From: an uncultured Alistipes sp.
GTDB taxonomy: Bacteria > Bacteroidota > Bacteroidia > Bacteroidales > Rikenellaceae
Direction: 5' to 3'
Assembly: GCA_944321185.1 (NCBI GenBank)
Contig: CALUKH010000019.1
Location: 1 to 33,620 of the forward strand
DNA: 33,620 nt
Position numbers and translations under genes: made by a program. The notes under the pieces are model-generated. The model had not been told where the DNA came from. It saw only the letters and a list, made by a program, of their open reading frames with translations, and ran no database searches. Of this stretch, positions 1 to 7,883 are shown piece after piece. The stretch's first letter is position 1. Each line of letters starts with the position of its first letter.

Positions 1-966
1 ATCCTGCAGAACGACACCGGCTCGGGCATCGTCCTCGGATCGTTCCTCTTCGTCCTCTACCGCGAAGGGCTGAACAAGTGGCTGTGCATCCCCGTGCTGC
101 TGATCGGCGCGCTGTTCATCGTCTCGTTCCTGCTCTCGCCGATGGTGCTGCTGCTGTGCCTGATTCTGGTCTGCACGCTCTCCGAGGCGATGATGAACGG
201 CCACTGGCGTTCGCGCATCATCTTCCTCGCCTCGCTGCTGCTGGGCAGCATCCTGCTCTGTCTGGTGATGGCACTCGTGAGCCCCGGCACGCTCGACCTC
301 TACCACAGTCTGCTGGTGATGACCCTCGCGGGCGTGCTCTTCGCCGCCGGTTACGCCTTCCGGAGCCATCTGACCAACATCTTCATCACGCTCGGACTCT
401 TCGTCGGCTCGATGATCTTCCTCCCGACGACCGACTACATCTTCAACTCGATCCTCAAACAGCACCAGCGCGACCGCATCCTCAGTTTCCTGGGCATCAT
501 CAGCGACCCGCTGGGCACGGATTACAACGTCAACCAGGCCAAGATCGCCATCGGCTCGGGCGGACTCTTCGGCAAGGGATTCCTCCACGGAACACAGATC
601 AAATACGGATTCGTCCCCGAAAAACATACCGACTTCATCTTCTGCACCGTGGGCGAAGAGTGGGGCTTCGTCGGCACGACCGTCGTCCTGACGCTGCTGT
701 GTCTGCTCATCCTGCGGCTGATGCGCATGGGCGAACGCCAGGAGGAACCCTTCGGCCGCATCTACTGCTACTGTGTGGCGTCGATCCTGCTGTTCCACGT
801 GCTGGTGAACGTCGGCATGACCATCGGACTGATGCCCGTCATGGGCATCCCGCTCCCGTTCATGAGCTACGGAGGCTCGTCGCTGATCGCCTTCACCATC
901 CTGCTCTTCATCGCCGTGCGCCTCGATGCCTCAACCCGCCAGTTTTCGCTCAACAAATTCTCCTGA
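1..966 (+). CDS. rodA: RodA (SEDS-family peptidoglycan glycosyltransferase), 5' end cut by window
   Basis: Inner-membrane SEDS polymerase that extends glycan strands from lipid II during cell elongation, working with a class B penicillin-binding protein. The reading frame is open from base 1, so about 321 C-terminal residues are present and the start lies outside the window. The first residues (LQNDTGSGIV) match the SEDS motif with its conserved Asp. Many hydrophobic segments follow, then PEKHTDFIF with GEEWGFVG, and near the end PLPFMSYGGSS, all hallmarks of RodA/FtsW/SpoVE. I prefer RodA to FtsW because of the spacer between the first motif and PEKHTDFIF and the short C-terminus; this is inference. 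Only 3 bases separate it from the calcium ATPase, so the two are probably co-transcribed. Confidence 0.9.
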   Translation: MLQNDTGSGIVLGSFLFVLYREGLNKWLCIPVLLIGALFIVSFLLSPMVLLLCLILVCTLSEAMMNGHWRSRIIFLASLLLGSILLCLVMALVSPGTLDLYHSLLVMTLAGVLFAAGYAFRSHLTNIFITLGLFVGSMIFLPTTDYIFNSILKQHQRDRILSFLGIISDPLGTDYNVNQAKIAIGSGGLFGKGFLHGTQIKYGFVPEKHTDFIFCTVGEEWGFVGTTVVLTLLCLLILRLMRMGERQEEPFGRIYCYCVASILLFHVLVNVGMTIGLMPVMGIPLPFMSYGGSSLIAFTILLFIAVRLDASTRQFSLNKFS

Positions 967-969
967 TCC

Positions 970-3546
970 ATGATACGCTACAACCCCAAAGGTCTGACCG
1001 CCCAAGAGGTCGAAGAGAGCCGCCGCCTACACGGCAACAACATCATCACTCCGCCCAAGGACGACTCGGCCTGGAAACTCCTGCTCGAGAAGTTCCGCGA
1101 CCCGATCATCCGCATCCTGCTGCTGGCCGCCGTGCTGTCGCTGGCCATCGGCTTCGTCCACCACGACTTCACCGAATCGATCGGCATCATCTGCGCCATC
1201 ATCCTGGCCACGTGCGTCGGTTTCTGGTTCGAATGGGACGCCCAGCGGCGCTTCCGGCGCCTGAACCAGGTCAACGACGACATCCCGGTCAAGGTGATGC
1301 GCGAAGGCTCGATCCGCGAAATCCCGCGTCACGAGGTCGTCGTGGGCGACGTGGTCTACATCGAGGGCGGCGAGACCGTCCCGGCCGACGGCGAACTGGT
1401 CGAGGCCGTCTCGCTGAAGATCAACGAATCGACCCTCACGGGCGAACCCGAAGTCGACAAGACCGTCGACGAGGCACACTTCGACCCCGAGGCCACCTAT
1501 CCGTCAAACGTCGTCATGCGCGGCACGACCGTCGCCGACGGCTACGGCGTGATGGTCACCACAGCCGTGGGCGACTCGACCGAGGCCGGACGCGTCACCG
1601 AACAGTCGACCGTCCAGAGCGACGAACAAACCCCGCTCGACCGCCAGCTGACCCGCCTTTCGCACCTGATCGGACGCGTAGGCATCATCCTCTCGGGGCT
1701 GATCTTCTGCGTCATGCTGGCCAAGGCCTTCCTGGTCGGCGATCTGCTCCAGCAGGACTGGCTCACCATCTCGCAGCACGTCCTGAATATCTTCATGGTC
1801 TCGGTGGCAATCATCGTCATGGCCGTGCCCGAGGGGCTTCCGATGTCGATCACCCTCTCGCTGGCGATGTCCATGCGGCGCATGCTGAAGACCAACAACC
1901 TCGTGCGCAAGATGCACGCCTGCGAGACGATGGGCGCCGTGACGGTGATCTGCACCGACAAGACCGGAACGCTCACCCAGAACCGCATGCACGTCCAGGA
2001 GCTGGTCCGTTACGATGCGCTCCCGGATCGTGAATTCGCCGAGGTGGTGGCCCTCAACTCGACGGCCTTCCTCGATGCCGAGGGCAAGATCATCGGCAAC
2101 CCCACGGAAGGGGCCCTGCTCGAATGGATGCGCCGCGGCGGCAACGATTACGAAGCGTTGCGCGCCGGCGCGAAGATCGTCAACCGGCTGACCTTCTCGA
2201 CCGAACGCAAATACATGGCCACGATCATCGAAAGCGGCCTCACGGGACGCCGTCTGCTCTGTGTGAAGGGGGCGCCGGAGATCGTGCGCGGGATGTGCGC
2301 CCCGGACGGGCTCGACGAGAAGATCACCTCCCAACTCACCGCCTTCCAGAACCGCGCCATGCGGACGCTGGGCATCGCATGGGCCGAGACCGATGCCAAG
2401 GATTGCACCGAGGCGGTCCGTCGCGGCGGGTTGCACTTCGCCGGCGTGGCCGCCATCTCGGATCCCGTGCGCGAGGATGTTCCGGCCGCCGTCGGACAGT
2501 GCCTGAATGCCGGCATCCGGGTGAAGATCGTCACGGGCGACACCCCCGCCACGGCCCGCGAAATCGCCCGCCAGATCGGTCTCTGGGACGACGCCGTCGA
2601 TGGCGAACGCAACCACATCACCGGTGCCGAATTCGCCGCCATGAGCGACGAGGAGCTGCTCGACCGCGTCGAGGATCTGAAGATCATGTCGCGTGCCCGC
2701 CCGCTCGACAAGCAGCGGCTGGTCAAGCTGTTACAGCAGCGCGGCGAGGTCGTCGCCGTCACGGGCGACGGCACGAACGACGCTCCGGCGCTGAACTTCG
2801 CCAACGTCGGTCTGTCGATGGGCTCGGGAACCTCCGTGGCAAAGGACGCCTCGGACATCACGCTGCTCGACGACTCGTTCACGTCGATCGCCACGGCCGT
2901 CATGTGGGGCCGCTCGCTCTACCGCAACATCCAGCGGTTCGTCCTCTTCCAGTTGACGATCAACTTCGCCGCCATCCTGATCTGCTTCATCGGCGCCGTC
3001 TTCGGCACGGAGATGCCCCTCACGGTGGTTCAGATCCTCTGGGTCAACATCATCATGGACACCTTCGCCGCCATGGCCATGGCTTCGCTGCCGCCCAGCG
3101 CCGAGGTCATGCACGACAAGCCCCGCGCCCGCAACGAATTCATCATCTCGCGATCGATGGCCCGCACGATCTTCACCTGTGGCGGAGTGATGGTCGTCGT
3201 CCTGCTGGGGATGCTCTTCACGTGGACGTTCCGCGACGGCGGCCTGACCGTGCGTCAGCTGACGTTGTTCTTCTCGACGTTCGTCTTCCTGCAATTCTGG
3301 AACATGTTCAACGCCAAAGGATTCGAAACGCATCATTCGGTCTTCACCTCGCTGAAGGGCTGTCGCGAATTCTTCCTCATCCTGGCCGCCATCGGCATCG
3401 GGCAGATCCTGATCGTCGAATTCGGCGGCGAGGTCTTCCGCACCGTGCCCCTCACCTGGCAGGAGTGGGCCGAAGTCATCTGCCTGACCTCGCTGCTCGC
3501 CTTCGGCGGCGAGGCCGTGCGCGCCCTCAAACGCAGAAAAGAGTAA
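970..3546 (+). CDS. Calcium-translocating P-type ATPase, PMCA/SERCA-like
   Basis: An 858-residue P2-type cation pump of the inner membrane, likely exporting Ca2+ at the cost of ATP. Visible in order: N-terminal cation-ATPase domain (about 1-60), the TGE loop of the actuator domain (157-159), the M4 ion-binding motif VPEGLP (Pro287), the phosphorylation motif DKTGTLT (Asp330), TGD at 522-524, the hinge TGDGTNDAP (598-606), and M6 with WVNIIMDTFAAMAMA, which resembles plasma-membrane Ca2+ pumps. No heavy-metal-binding N-terminal domain and no CPC motif are present, which argues against a copper or zinc pump. Length is normal for bacterial PMCA-type ATPases. The ATG lies 3 bases after the rodA stop. 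Ca2+ specificity comes from family resemblance only; Mn2+ is possible. Confidence 0.93.
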   Translation: MIRYNPKGLTAQEVEESRRLHGNNIITPPKDDSAWKLLLEKFRDPIIRILLLAAVLSLAIGFVHHDFTESIGIICAIILATCVGFWFEWDAQRRFRRLNQVNDDIPVKVMREGSIREIPRHEVVVGDVVYIEGGETVPADGELVEAVSLKINESTLTGEPEVDKTVDEAHFDPEATYPSNVVMRGTTVADGYGVMVTTAVGDSTEAGRVTEQSTVQSDEQTPLDRQLTRLSHLIGRVGIILSGLIFCVMLAKAFLVGDLLQQDWLTISQHVLNIFMVSVAIIVMAVPEGLPMSITLSLAMSMRRMLKTNNLVRKMHACETMGAVTVICTDKTGTLTQNRMHVQELVRYDALPDREFAEVVALNSTAFLDAEGKIIGNPTEGALLEWMRRGGNDYEALRAGAKIVNRLTFSTERKYMATIIESGLTGRRLLCVKGAPEIVRGMCAPDGLDEKITSQLTAFQNRAMRTLGIAWAETDAKDCTEAVRRGGLHFAGVAAISDPVREDVPAAVGQCLNAGIRVKIVTGDTPATAREIARQIGLWDDAVDGERNHITGAEFAAMSDEELLDRVEDLKIMSRARPLDKQRLVKLLQQRGEVVAVTGDGTNDAPALNFANVGLSMGSGTSVAKDASDITLLDDSFTSIATAVMWGRSLYRNIQRFVLFQLTINFAAILICFIGAVFGTEMPLTVVQILWVNIIMDTFAAMAMASLPPSAEVMHDKPRARNEFIISRSMARTIFTCGGVMVVVLLGMLFTWTFRDGGLTVRQLTLFFSTFVFLQFWNMFNAKGFETHHSVFTSLKGCREFFLILAAIGIGQILIVEFGGEVFRTVPLTWQEWAEVICLTSLLAFGGEAVRALKRRKE

Positions 3547-3567
3547 CCCACGCAAAAATCTCACGGC

Positions 3568-4800
3568 ATGACCAAACCGACGATTCTCCTGTTGATGCTT
3601 GCGCTCCTCGGCCTGGAGGCCACAGCCCAGCCGCGCGACAGCGTGGACTGGAGCGCCGGCGGCGCCTTCCGCCAACGCATCGACCGCCACACCTCGACGA
3701 AGGCCTACCGAATGCTCTTCATCGGAACACCGCTGATCGTCGGCGGAGTCATCATGCAGAGTTACGACCGGGATTTCCGCCGCCTGCGCAACGGCTACGC
3801 CCCGTCGTTCCACCAGAAATACGACGACTGGTTGCAATATGCACCGGCCGGCGCCATGGTGGCCATGAAGGCTTGCGGCGTCCAGAGCCGCAGTTCGTGG
3901 GGACGCATGCTGGTCTCGGACGCCTTCTCGGCCGGGCTGATGGCCATCGCCGTCAATTCGCTCAAATATTCGTGCCGCGTCATGCGCCCCGACGGCTCAA
4001 CGCGCAACTCCTTCCCCTCGGGACACACCGCCACGGCCTTCATGACCGCCACGATGCTCCACAAGGAGTACGGCCACCGCAGCCCTTGGTACAGCATCGG
4101 CGGATATGCCGTGGCGACGGTCACCGGCGTCACCCGCCAGCTCAACAACCGCCACTGGATGAGCGACATCATGGTCGGTGCCGGAATCGGCATCCTTGCT
4201 ACGGAATTCGGCTACTACCTGGCCGATCTGATCTTCAAGGAGCGCGGTCTGAACGTCTACGAAACCTACTCGGTCCACGACCGGTACCGCCATCCGTCGT
4301 TCCTCGGATTCGCCATCGGCGTGATGACCATCCCGGGAAGCTACACCCCCTACGAAGGGATGCGCATGCGGTTCTACTCGGGACCCACGGTCGGCGTGCA
4401 GGGCGCCTGGTTCGCATCGCCCTACTGGGGCATCGGCGGACGTCTGGCCTGCTCGAATCTGCGCATGGAGGTCAACGGCACCATCCAGAACGACAACTTC
4501 GAAAGCGCGTCGGCCTACGTCGGGCCCTACTTCTCCTATCCGGTCTCGATGCGCTGGCAGGTCGGTTCGAAGCTCCTCGGAGGGTATGAATTCTACAAAG
4601 AGTGCGAAACCTCGGCTCGCGACCTTCCGGGGCGAAACGGACTGTCGTTCGGCACGGGCATCTCGACCACCTATCTGGCCACGCAGAACCTCGGCGTACG
4701 CTTTGCGGTGGATTACGATCTGGCCCCGTCGATCTCCCGCTCCTCCGCCCAGCCGCTGCACAAACTGGCCTTCGGGCTCGAGGTCTGCGCCGTCTTTTAG
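3568..4800 (+). CDS. PAP2-family phosphatase with C-terminal beta-barrel-like domain
   Basis: A 410-residue secreted phosphatase. A signal peptide (about 1-21, ending ATAQ) leads into a PAP2/acid-phosphatase domain with all three signature motifs: KYSCRVMRP (Lys133, Arg140, Pro141), PSGHT with catalytic His153, and R190-x5-H196-x3-D200. Family substrates are lipid phosphates such as undecaprenyl pyrophosphate, lipid A phosphates or phosphatidylglycerol phosphate. Residues from about 230 to 410 have no PAP2 motif. They are rich in alternating hydrophobic and polar residues with many aromatics and end in Phe, as outer-membrane beta-barrels do. I infer that the phosphatase is held at the periplasmic face of the outer membrane. 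It is the last gene of the rodA-ATPase transcript (21-base gap), before a strong terminator. The substrate cannot be told from sequence. Confidence 0.88.
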   Translation: MTKPTILLLMLALLGLEATAQPRDSVDWSAGGAFRQRIDRHTSTKAYRMLFIGTPLIVGGVIMQSYDRDFRRLRNGYAPSFHQKYDDWLQYAPAGAMVAMKACGVQSRSSWGRMLVSDAFSAGLMAIAVNSLKYSCRVMRPDGSTRNSFPSGHTATAFMTATMLHKEYGHRSPWYSIGGYAVATVTGVTRQLNNRHWMSDIMVGAGIGILATEFGYYLADLIFKERGLNVYETYSVHDRYRHPSFLGFAIGVMTIPGSYTPYEGMRMRFYSGPTVGVQGAWFASPYWGIGGRLACSNLRMEVNGTIQNDNFESASAYVGPYFSYPVSMRWQVGSKLLGGYEFYKECETSARDLPGRNGLSFGTGISTTYLATQNLGVRFAVDYDLAPSISRSSAQPLHKLAFGLEVCAVF

Positions 4801-4817
4801 AGGTGTTCGGATTCACA

Positions 4818-4858
4818 AAACAAGGACGACCGCCTGTTGCAGGCGGTCGTCCTTGTTT
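4818..4858. terminator. Strong hairpin, probably bidirectional terminator
   Basis: A perfect 19-bp stem (4818-4836 with 4840-4858) closes on a 3-base loop. The stem starts AAA and ends TTT, so U-rich tails exist on both strands. It lies 17 bases after the phosphatase stop and between convergent genes (phosphatase on +, lipoprotein on -). Confidence 0.85.
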
Positions 4859-4938
4859 ATCGGTCGGGCAAACGGAACGGGCCAGGTCCGGAACCCGAGT
4901 GAAATCCGGCAATGCACAAGCTCCCGGTCGGCGCGTGA

Positions 4939-5412
4939 TCACAGGAACGGCTCGACGGAGCCCCCGCTGCGCGAAGCGAGTGCCAGCGGAGCATCCTTCA
5001 CCGAATCGGGAATCTGAACCGGCACGTAGACCGACTCGATATTCTCCTGCACGGACAACAGCCGCAACTCCGTATCGGTATGGGCCAGAACGACATATTC
5101 GGTCCGCCAAGGGGTACCGTCGGAGTAGGTGCCCGAGAGGAGCTTGCCGTTTTCGGTAAAGGCACAGGTTCCGGTATATCGGGTGAATCCGGCCGTCGAG
5201 AGGTCGCCGATCTGCTGATAGAGCGTGAATCCATCGCCCGAGAACGACAGGTAGACCCGTCCGGCAATCGTCTCGTCGCCGCCCCACGAGGCCAGCATCC
5301 AACCATCGTAAGACGAAAGGGCGGCACCACCTTCATCGTTTCCCTTTTTCGAACAGGAGACGTTCACCAGGCTCAGCAGCATCACCGCCCAAAGGGCAAG
5401 ATTCCATTTCAT
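4939..5412 (-). CDS. Small lipoprotein, lipocalin-like, function unknown
   Basis: About 157 residues counting from the ATG at 5412. A TTG two codons upstream could also start translation, but the ATG gives the usual MK-hydrophobic leader. The signal peptide ends at a lipobox-like LVNVSC, so Cys20 (ATG numbering) should be lipidated. The mature part is Gly/Ser-rich at first, then alternates hydrophobic and polar residues (YDGWMLASW, VYLSFSGDGFTLYQ, YTGTCAFTENGKLLSGTYSDG). That pattern recalls the lipocalin-like beta-barrel lipoproteins common in Bacteroidales. No catalytic motif is visible. It has its own promoter and is transcribed away from the rubrerythrin-like gene. Lipoprotein status is well supported; the fold is a guess. 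Confidence 0.8.
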   Translation of the reverse strand: MKWNLALWAVMLLSLVNVSCSKKGNDEGGAALSSYDGWMLASWGGDETIAGRVYLSFSGDGFTLYQQIGDLSTAGFTRYTGTCAFTENGKLLSGTYSDGTPWRTEYVVLAHTDTELRLLSVQENIESVYVPVQIPDSVKDAPLALASRSGGSVEPFL

Positions 5413-5446
5413 AGGCAACCGTATTTACGTACAACCGTGTGGTTCG

Positions 5447-5478
5447 CAAAGATAAAGATTGATTCGGGATTTCCAAAA
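5447..5478 (-). promoter_or_regulatory. Bacteroidota-type promoter for the lipoprotein gene
   Basis: On the minus strand a TTTTG element (5474-5478) is followed after 19 bases by TATCTTTG (5447-5454). This matches the Bacteroidota consensus (TTTG, 19-21 bases, TAnnTTTG). Transcription would start near 5440, about 28 bases before the ATG at 5412. Confidence 0.75.
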
Positions 5479-5582
5479 CCGGGCCCGAAAATTTCGTTTT
5501 CCACCGGCGAATCGGAGTTCTGGCACGGAAAATGCCCCTCTTGACGGAGCATTCCAAGATCGATTCCAACTTCGTACCGTCT

Positions 5583-6221
5583 ATGAAACCGCGTCTGTAT
5601 CTGATTCTGTTGTTGTTCGTCGCATCGGTCGGCGTGCTGGTCTGGCTCTACGCCGGGAAAGCCTTCGTGCCCCGGAAACACGCCCGATCGACCTGGCACG
5701 AAATCGCCGTCGATCTCGAAGCCTGCGGACGCCGCAAACACCTCAAGGCCCGTCAGTATGAGCGTTTTGCCGAGATCGCGGCCGCCGAAGGGCGTACGGA
5801 TGCCGAGCGAATCTTCCGGGCCATCGCCTGCTCGGAGCATCTGCAGGAGCAGAATCTGGCCGCGGCTATCCGCCGGTTGGGCGGGGAGTATCAACCGCCA
5901 CGCGAAATTGCCCTCCACGGAGGTGATACCGACGAGAATCTGGTCCGCTGTCTGGCCTTCGAACGCAACCGCTACGCCCGCCGGTCCGATGCGGAGATCC
6001 GACGCGCCATGAGCCGCGACAACCGCTATGCGGCGCGGCTGCTGATCTGGGCCTCGGCGGCCGATCTGCGCGAAATCCAGTTGCTGGAACGGCGTCTCGA
6101 AGTCGGCCCCGAGCAACTGGCCGTATGTCCCGTCTGCGGGAACCTCTACACCGTAGTCTGGCTCGACCGCTACTGTCCCCACTGTCTCACCCCCGACGAG
6201 GCATTCATCCATTTCGAATAG
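5583..6221 (+). CDS. Membrane-anchored rubrerythrin-like protein with degenerate di-iron site
   Basis: A 212-residue protein with an N-terminal membrane anchor (about 4-24), a four-helix region resembling rubrerythrin (about 37-172) and a C-terminal rubredoxin-like knuckle with CPVC (Cys182, Cys185) and CPHC (Cys198, Cys201). Rubrerythrins reduce peroxides at a di-iron site fed by a rubredoxin FeS4 centre. Aligned by eye, several ligand positions are changed: Lys52 for the first Glu, Glu85 kept but its His replaced by Gln88, Glu127 kept, Arg130 for the next Glu, and Asp161 and Glu164 for the last Glu and His. It is therefore probably not a normal peroxidase; the FeS4 or a zinc site could still form. 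The ATG at 5583 is preferred over one 17 codons upstream because it gives a clean leader. No clear promoter was seen. Confidence 0.72.
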   Translation: MKPRLYLILLLFVASVGVLVWLYAGKAFVPRKHARSTWHEIAVDLEACGRRKHLKARQYERFAEIAAAEGRTDAERIFRAIACSEHLQEQNLAAAIRRLGGEYQPPREIALHGGDTDENLVRCLAFERNRYARRSDAEIRRAMSRDNRYAARLLIWASAADLREIQLLERRLEVGPEQLAVCPVCGNLYTVVWLDRYCPHCLTPDEAFIHFE

Positions 6222-6255
6222 GGTCTGAAGCCCTTTGACCGGGTCCCGGCCCCGG

Positions 6256-6314
6256 CTGTCGGCGGTGGCAGTCGGCGGTGGCAGTCGGCGGTTGGCGGTG
6301 GCTGTCGGCGGTCG
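6256..6314. repeat. Short tandem repeat, 13-bp unit, about four copies
   Basis: Unit C(T/A)GTCGGCGGTGG at 6256-6268, 6269-6281, 6282-6295 (one extra T) and 6302-6314 (last bases differ). A stray GCGGTGG separates the last two copies. Noncoding as far as I can tell. It may vary in copy number between strains. Confidence 0.85.
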
Positions 6315-6451
6315 TGCCAACCCGGATCCGCCACCCCGGTCTGCCCCCGGACCACACCGGACCACGCCACCTCCGCCTGCGCCACTCAAAACCGCTCCAC
6401 TCCAGAACTCACCGCGTCCTCCAGAATGCGTCCTCCAGAACGCACCGGGTA

Positions 6452-6498
6452 CAAAAAAACACGCAGGTCGGGGCCTGTTGCCTGGCGAACCTGCGTGT
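6452..6498 (-). terminator. Rho-independent terminator of yebC
   Basis: On the minus strand a 10-bp stem (6489-6498 pairing with 6459-6468) is followed by a run of seven T. It lies 27 bases after the yebC stop codon. Confidence 0.8.
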
Positions 6499-6524
6499 AT
6501 TGCGGATCTTCGTCCGGGGGAGGG

Positions 6525-7253
6525 TTACTCCTCGTCGGCCTCGGGCTCCTTCATCGTGTGGTAGACATTCACCACATCGTCGTCCTCTTCGAGTTTCTCG
6601 ACCAGCTTCTCGACCGATTCGCGACCCTCGGCATCGAGCTCCTTCGTGTCGGTCGGGATGCGGACCGATTCGCCCGAGATGATCTCGAAGCCCTTGTCAT
6701 CAAGCCACTTCTGGATGGCACCGAACGACTCGTAGGGGGCATAAACCGTGATGCCGTCCTCCTCGGGGTAGAATTCGTCCACGCCCAGGTCGATCATCTC
6801 CAGCTCCAACTCCTCGGGATCGGCTCCCGGAGCCTTGAACTTGAAGACGCACTTGTGGTCGAAAAGGAAGCCCACCGAGCCGCTGTTACCCAGCGTACCG
6901 CCGCATTTGTTGAAGTGCATGCGGATGTTGGCCACCGTACGGTTGGTGTTGTCCGTGGCGGTCTCGACCAGGAAGGCGATTCCGTGAGGGCCGTAACCTT
7001 CGTAGATTACCTCCTTGTAGTCGGCCGCATCCTTCTCCGTGGCACGTTTGATCGCCCGCTCGATATTCTCCTTGGGCATGTTCTCCGCCTTGGCGTTCTG
7101 GATCAGAATGCGAAGGCGCGTATTGCCCGAAGGATCTGCTCCGGCAGCTTTCACGGCGATTTCGATCTCCTTACCCAGTTTGGTGAAGGTGCGGGCCATG
7201 TGCCCCCAACGCTTCAATTTCCGCGCTTTGCGGTATTCAAAGGCTCTTCCCAT
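6525..7253 (-). CDS. yebC: YebC/PmpR (TACO1) family protein
   Basis: A 242-residue member of the universal YebC family. It starts MGRAFEYRKARKLKRWGHMA, followed by FTKLGKEIEIAVKAAGADP, NTRLRILIQNAKAENMPKEN, and later GPHGIAFLVETATDN-type sequence, which are the family's core motifs. The acidic C-terminus (KLEEDDDVVNVYHTM, then EPEADEE) is also typical. These proteins were long annotated as DNA-binding regulators. Mitochondrial TACO1 is a translation factor, and recent work on bacterial YebC also points to a role at stalled ribosomes, so the 'transcriptional regulator' label should be treated with care. It is a single gene with its own promoter and terminator. Confidence 0.95.
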   Translation of the reverse strand: MGRAFEYRKARKLKRWGHMARTFTKLGKEIEIAVKAAGADPSGNTRLRILIQNAKAENMPKENIERAIKRATEKDAADYKEVIYEGYGPHGIAFLVETATDNTNRTVANIRMHFNKCGGTLGNSGSVGFLFDHKCVFKFKAPGADPEELELEMIDLGVDEFYPEEDGITVYAPYESFGAIQKWLDDKGFEIISGESVRIPTDTKELDAEGRESVEKLVEKLEEDDDVVNVYHTMKEPEADEE

Positions 7254-7293
7254 AAATGATGAATTTTATTTTCGGATTTTTTCTTTCAGAGTG

Positions 7294-7301
7294 CAAAGGT
7301 A
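7294..7301 (-). promoter_or_regulatory. -7 box of yebC
   Basis: TACCTTTG on the minus strand fits TAnnTTTG and sits in an A/T-rich stretch 41 bases upstream of the yebC ATG. The upstream -33 region is a T-run with no clean TTTG. Confidence 0.6.
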
Positions 7302-7387
7302 TAAAATTCAGAAAAAAAAAGGAAGTGCCGACAAAAATATTCCGCACGATTCTCACCCCCAAGTCGGGGATTCTGCGGGGAAATCGC

Positions 7388-7395
7388 TATTTTTG
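7388..7395 (+). promoter_or_regulatory. -7 box upstream of the glyoxalase-family gene
   Basis: TATTTTTG fits TAnnTTTG exactly. It would give a leader of roughly 90 bases before the ATG at 7493. No convincing -33 element was found. Confidence 0.5.
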
Positions 7396-7492
7396 CAGCG
7401 GATTGACGCCGTCAGGCGGTCTGCGGGGTTCGCCCGGCATCCGCCCGTGAGCGCCCGCTCCACAAAAACGAATATCGCTAAAATACACGACC

Positions 7493-7876
7493 ATGGAAAT
7501 CAAAAGCCGTTTCGACCATTTCAACATCGATGTCACCGATCTGGACCGCAGTCTGAAATTCTACGACCAGGCGCTGGGTCTCAAGGAGATCAGCCGCCAG
7601 AAGGCTGCCGACGGTTCCTACGAGATCGTCTTCGTGGGGGACGGACAGTCGCCCTTCAAGCTCGAACTGACGTGGCTGCGCGATCACGCCGCAACGCCCT
7701 TCGAACTGGGCGAAAACGAAAGCCACCTCTGCGTGCGCGTGGCGGGCGACTACGACGCCATACGCGAATACCACCGTGCCATGGGCTGCCTCTGCTACGA
7801 GAACCACGACATGGGACTCTACTTCATCAACGACCCCGACGACTACTGGATCGAGGTGCTTCCGCTCAAGAAATAG
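7493..7876 (+). CDS. VOC-family protein, lactoylglutathione lyase-like (glyoxalase I)
   Basis: A 127-residue, single vicinal-oxygen-chelate domain protein. It resembles GloA, which isomerises the methylglyoxal-thiol hemithioacetal. The four expected metal ligands can be placed: His9 (RFDHFNIDV), Glu58 (FKLELTW), His78 (NESHLCV) and Glu121 (DDYWIEVLP). Their spacing matches GloA, so the protein is probably a metal-dependent dimeric enzyme. Bacteroidota generally lack glutathione, so another thiol or another substrate is possible. It leads a three-gene run with tsaC (7-base gap) and a thioesterase (1-base gap), closed by a terminator. Confidence 0.85.
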   Translation: MEIKSRFDHFNIDVTDLDRSLKFYDQALGLKEISRQKAADGSYEIVFVGDGQSPFKLELTWLRDHAATPFELGENESHLCVRVAGDYDAIREYHRAMGCLCYENHDMGLYFINDPDDYWIEVLPLKK

Positions 7877-7883
7877 CCCCGCC

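Larger units (their letters stand above)
6222..6524. other. 303-base gap: repeat tract and yebC terminator, no gene
   Basis: Very GC-rich spacer between the convergent rubrerythrin-like gene and yebC. It holds a 13-bp tandem repeat (6256-6314), a CCTCCAGAA-containing pair of near repeats (about 6417-6442) and the terminator of yebC. Open frames cross it on both strands, but they are Pro/Ala/Arg/Thr-rich repeat translations and do not look like proteins. Confidence 0.7.

Noticed and set aside
78-2033. Long plus-strand open frame of about 650 codons over rodA and the calcium ATPase
   Set aside because: Arg/His/Pro-rich, no recognisable domain, and out of frame with two clear genes; a typical shadow in GC-rich DNA.
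5409-6389. Minus-strand open frame covering the rubrerythrin-like gene and the repeat tract
   Set aside because: Its start is a translation of the 13-bp repeat and the rest is antisense to a gene with CxxC motifs; no domain seen.
6525-7253. YebC as a dedicated DNA-binding regulator of neighbouring genes
   Set aside because: Universal single-copy family with its own promoter; evidence increasingly points to translation, and nothing here ties it to adjacent genes.
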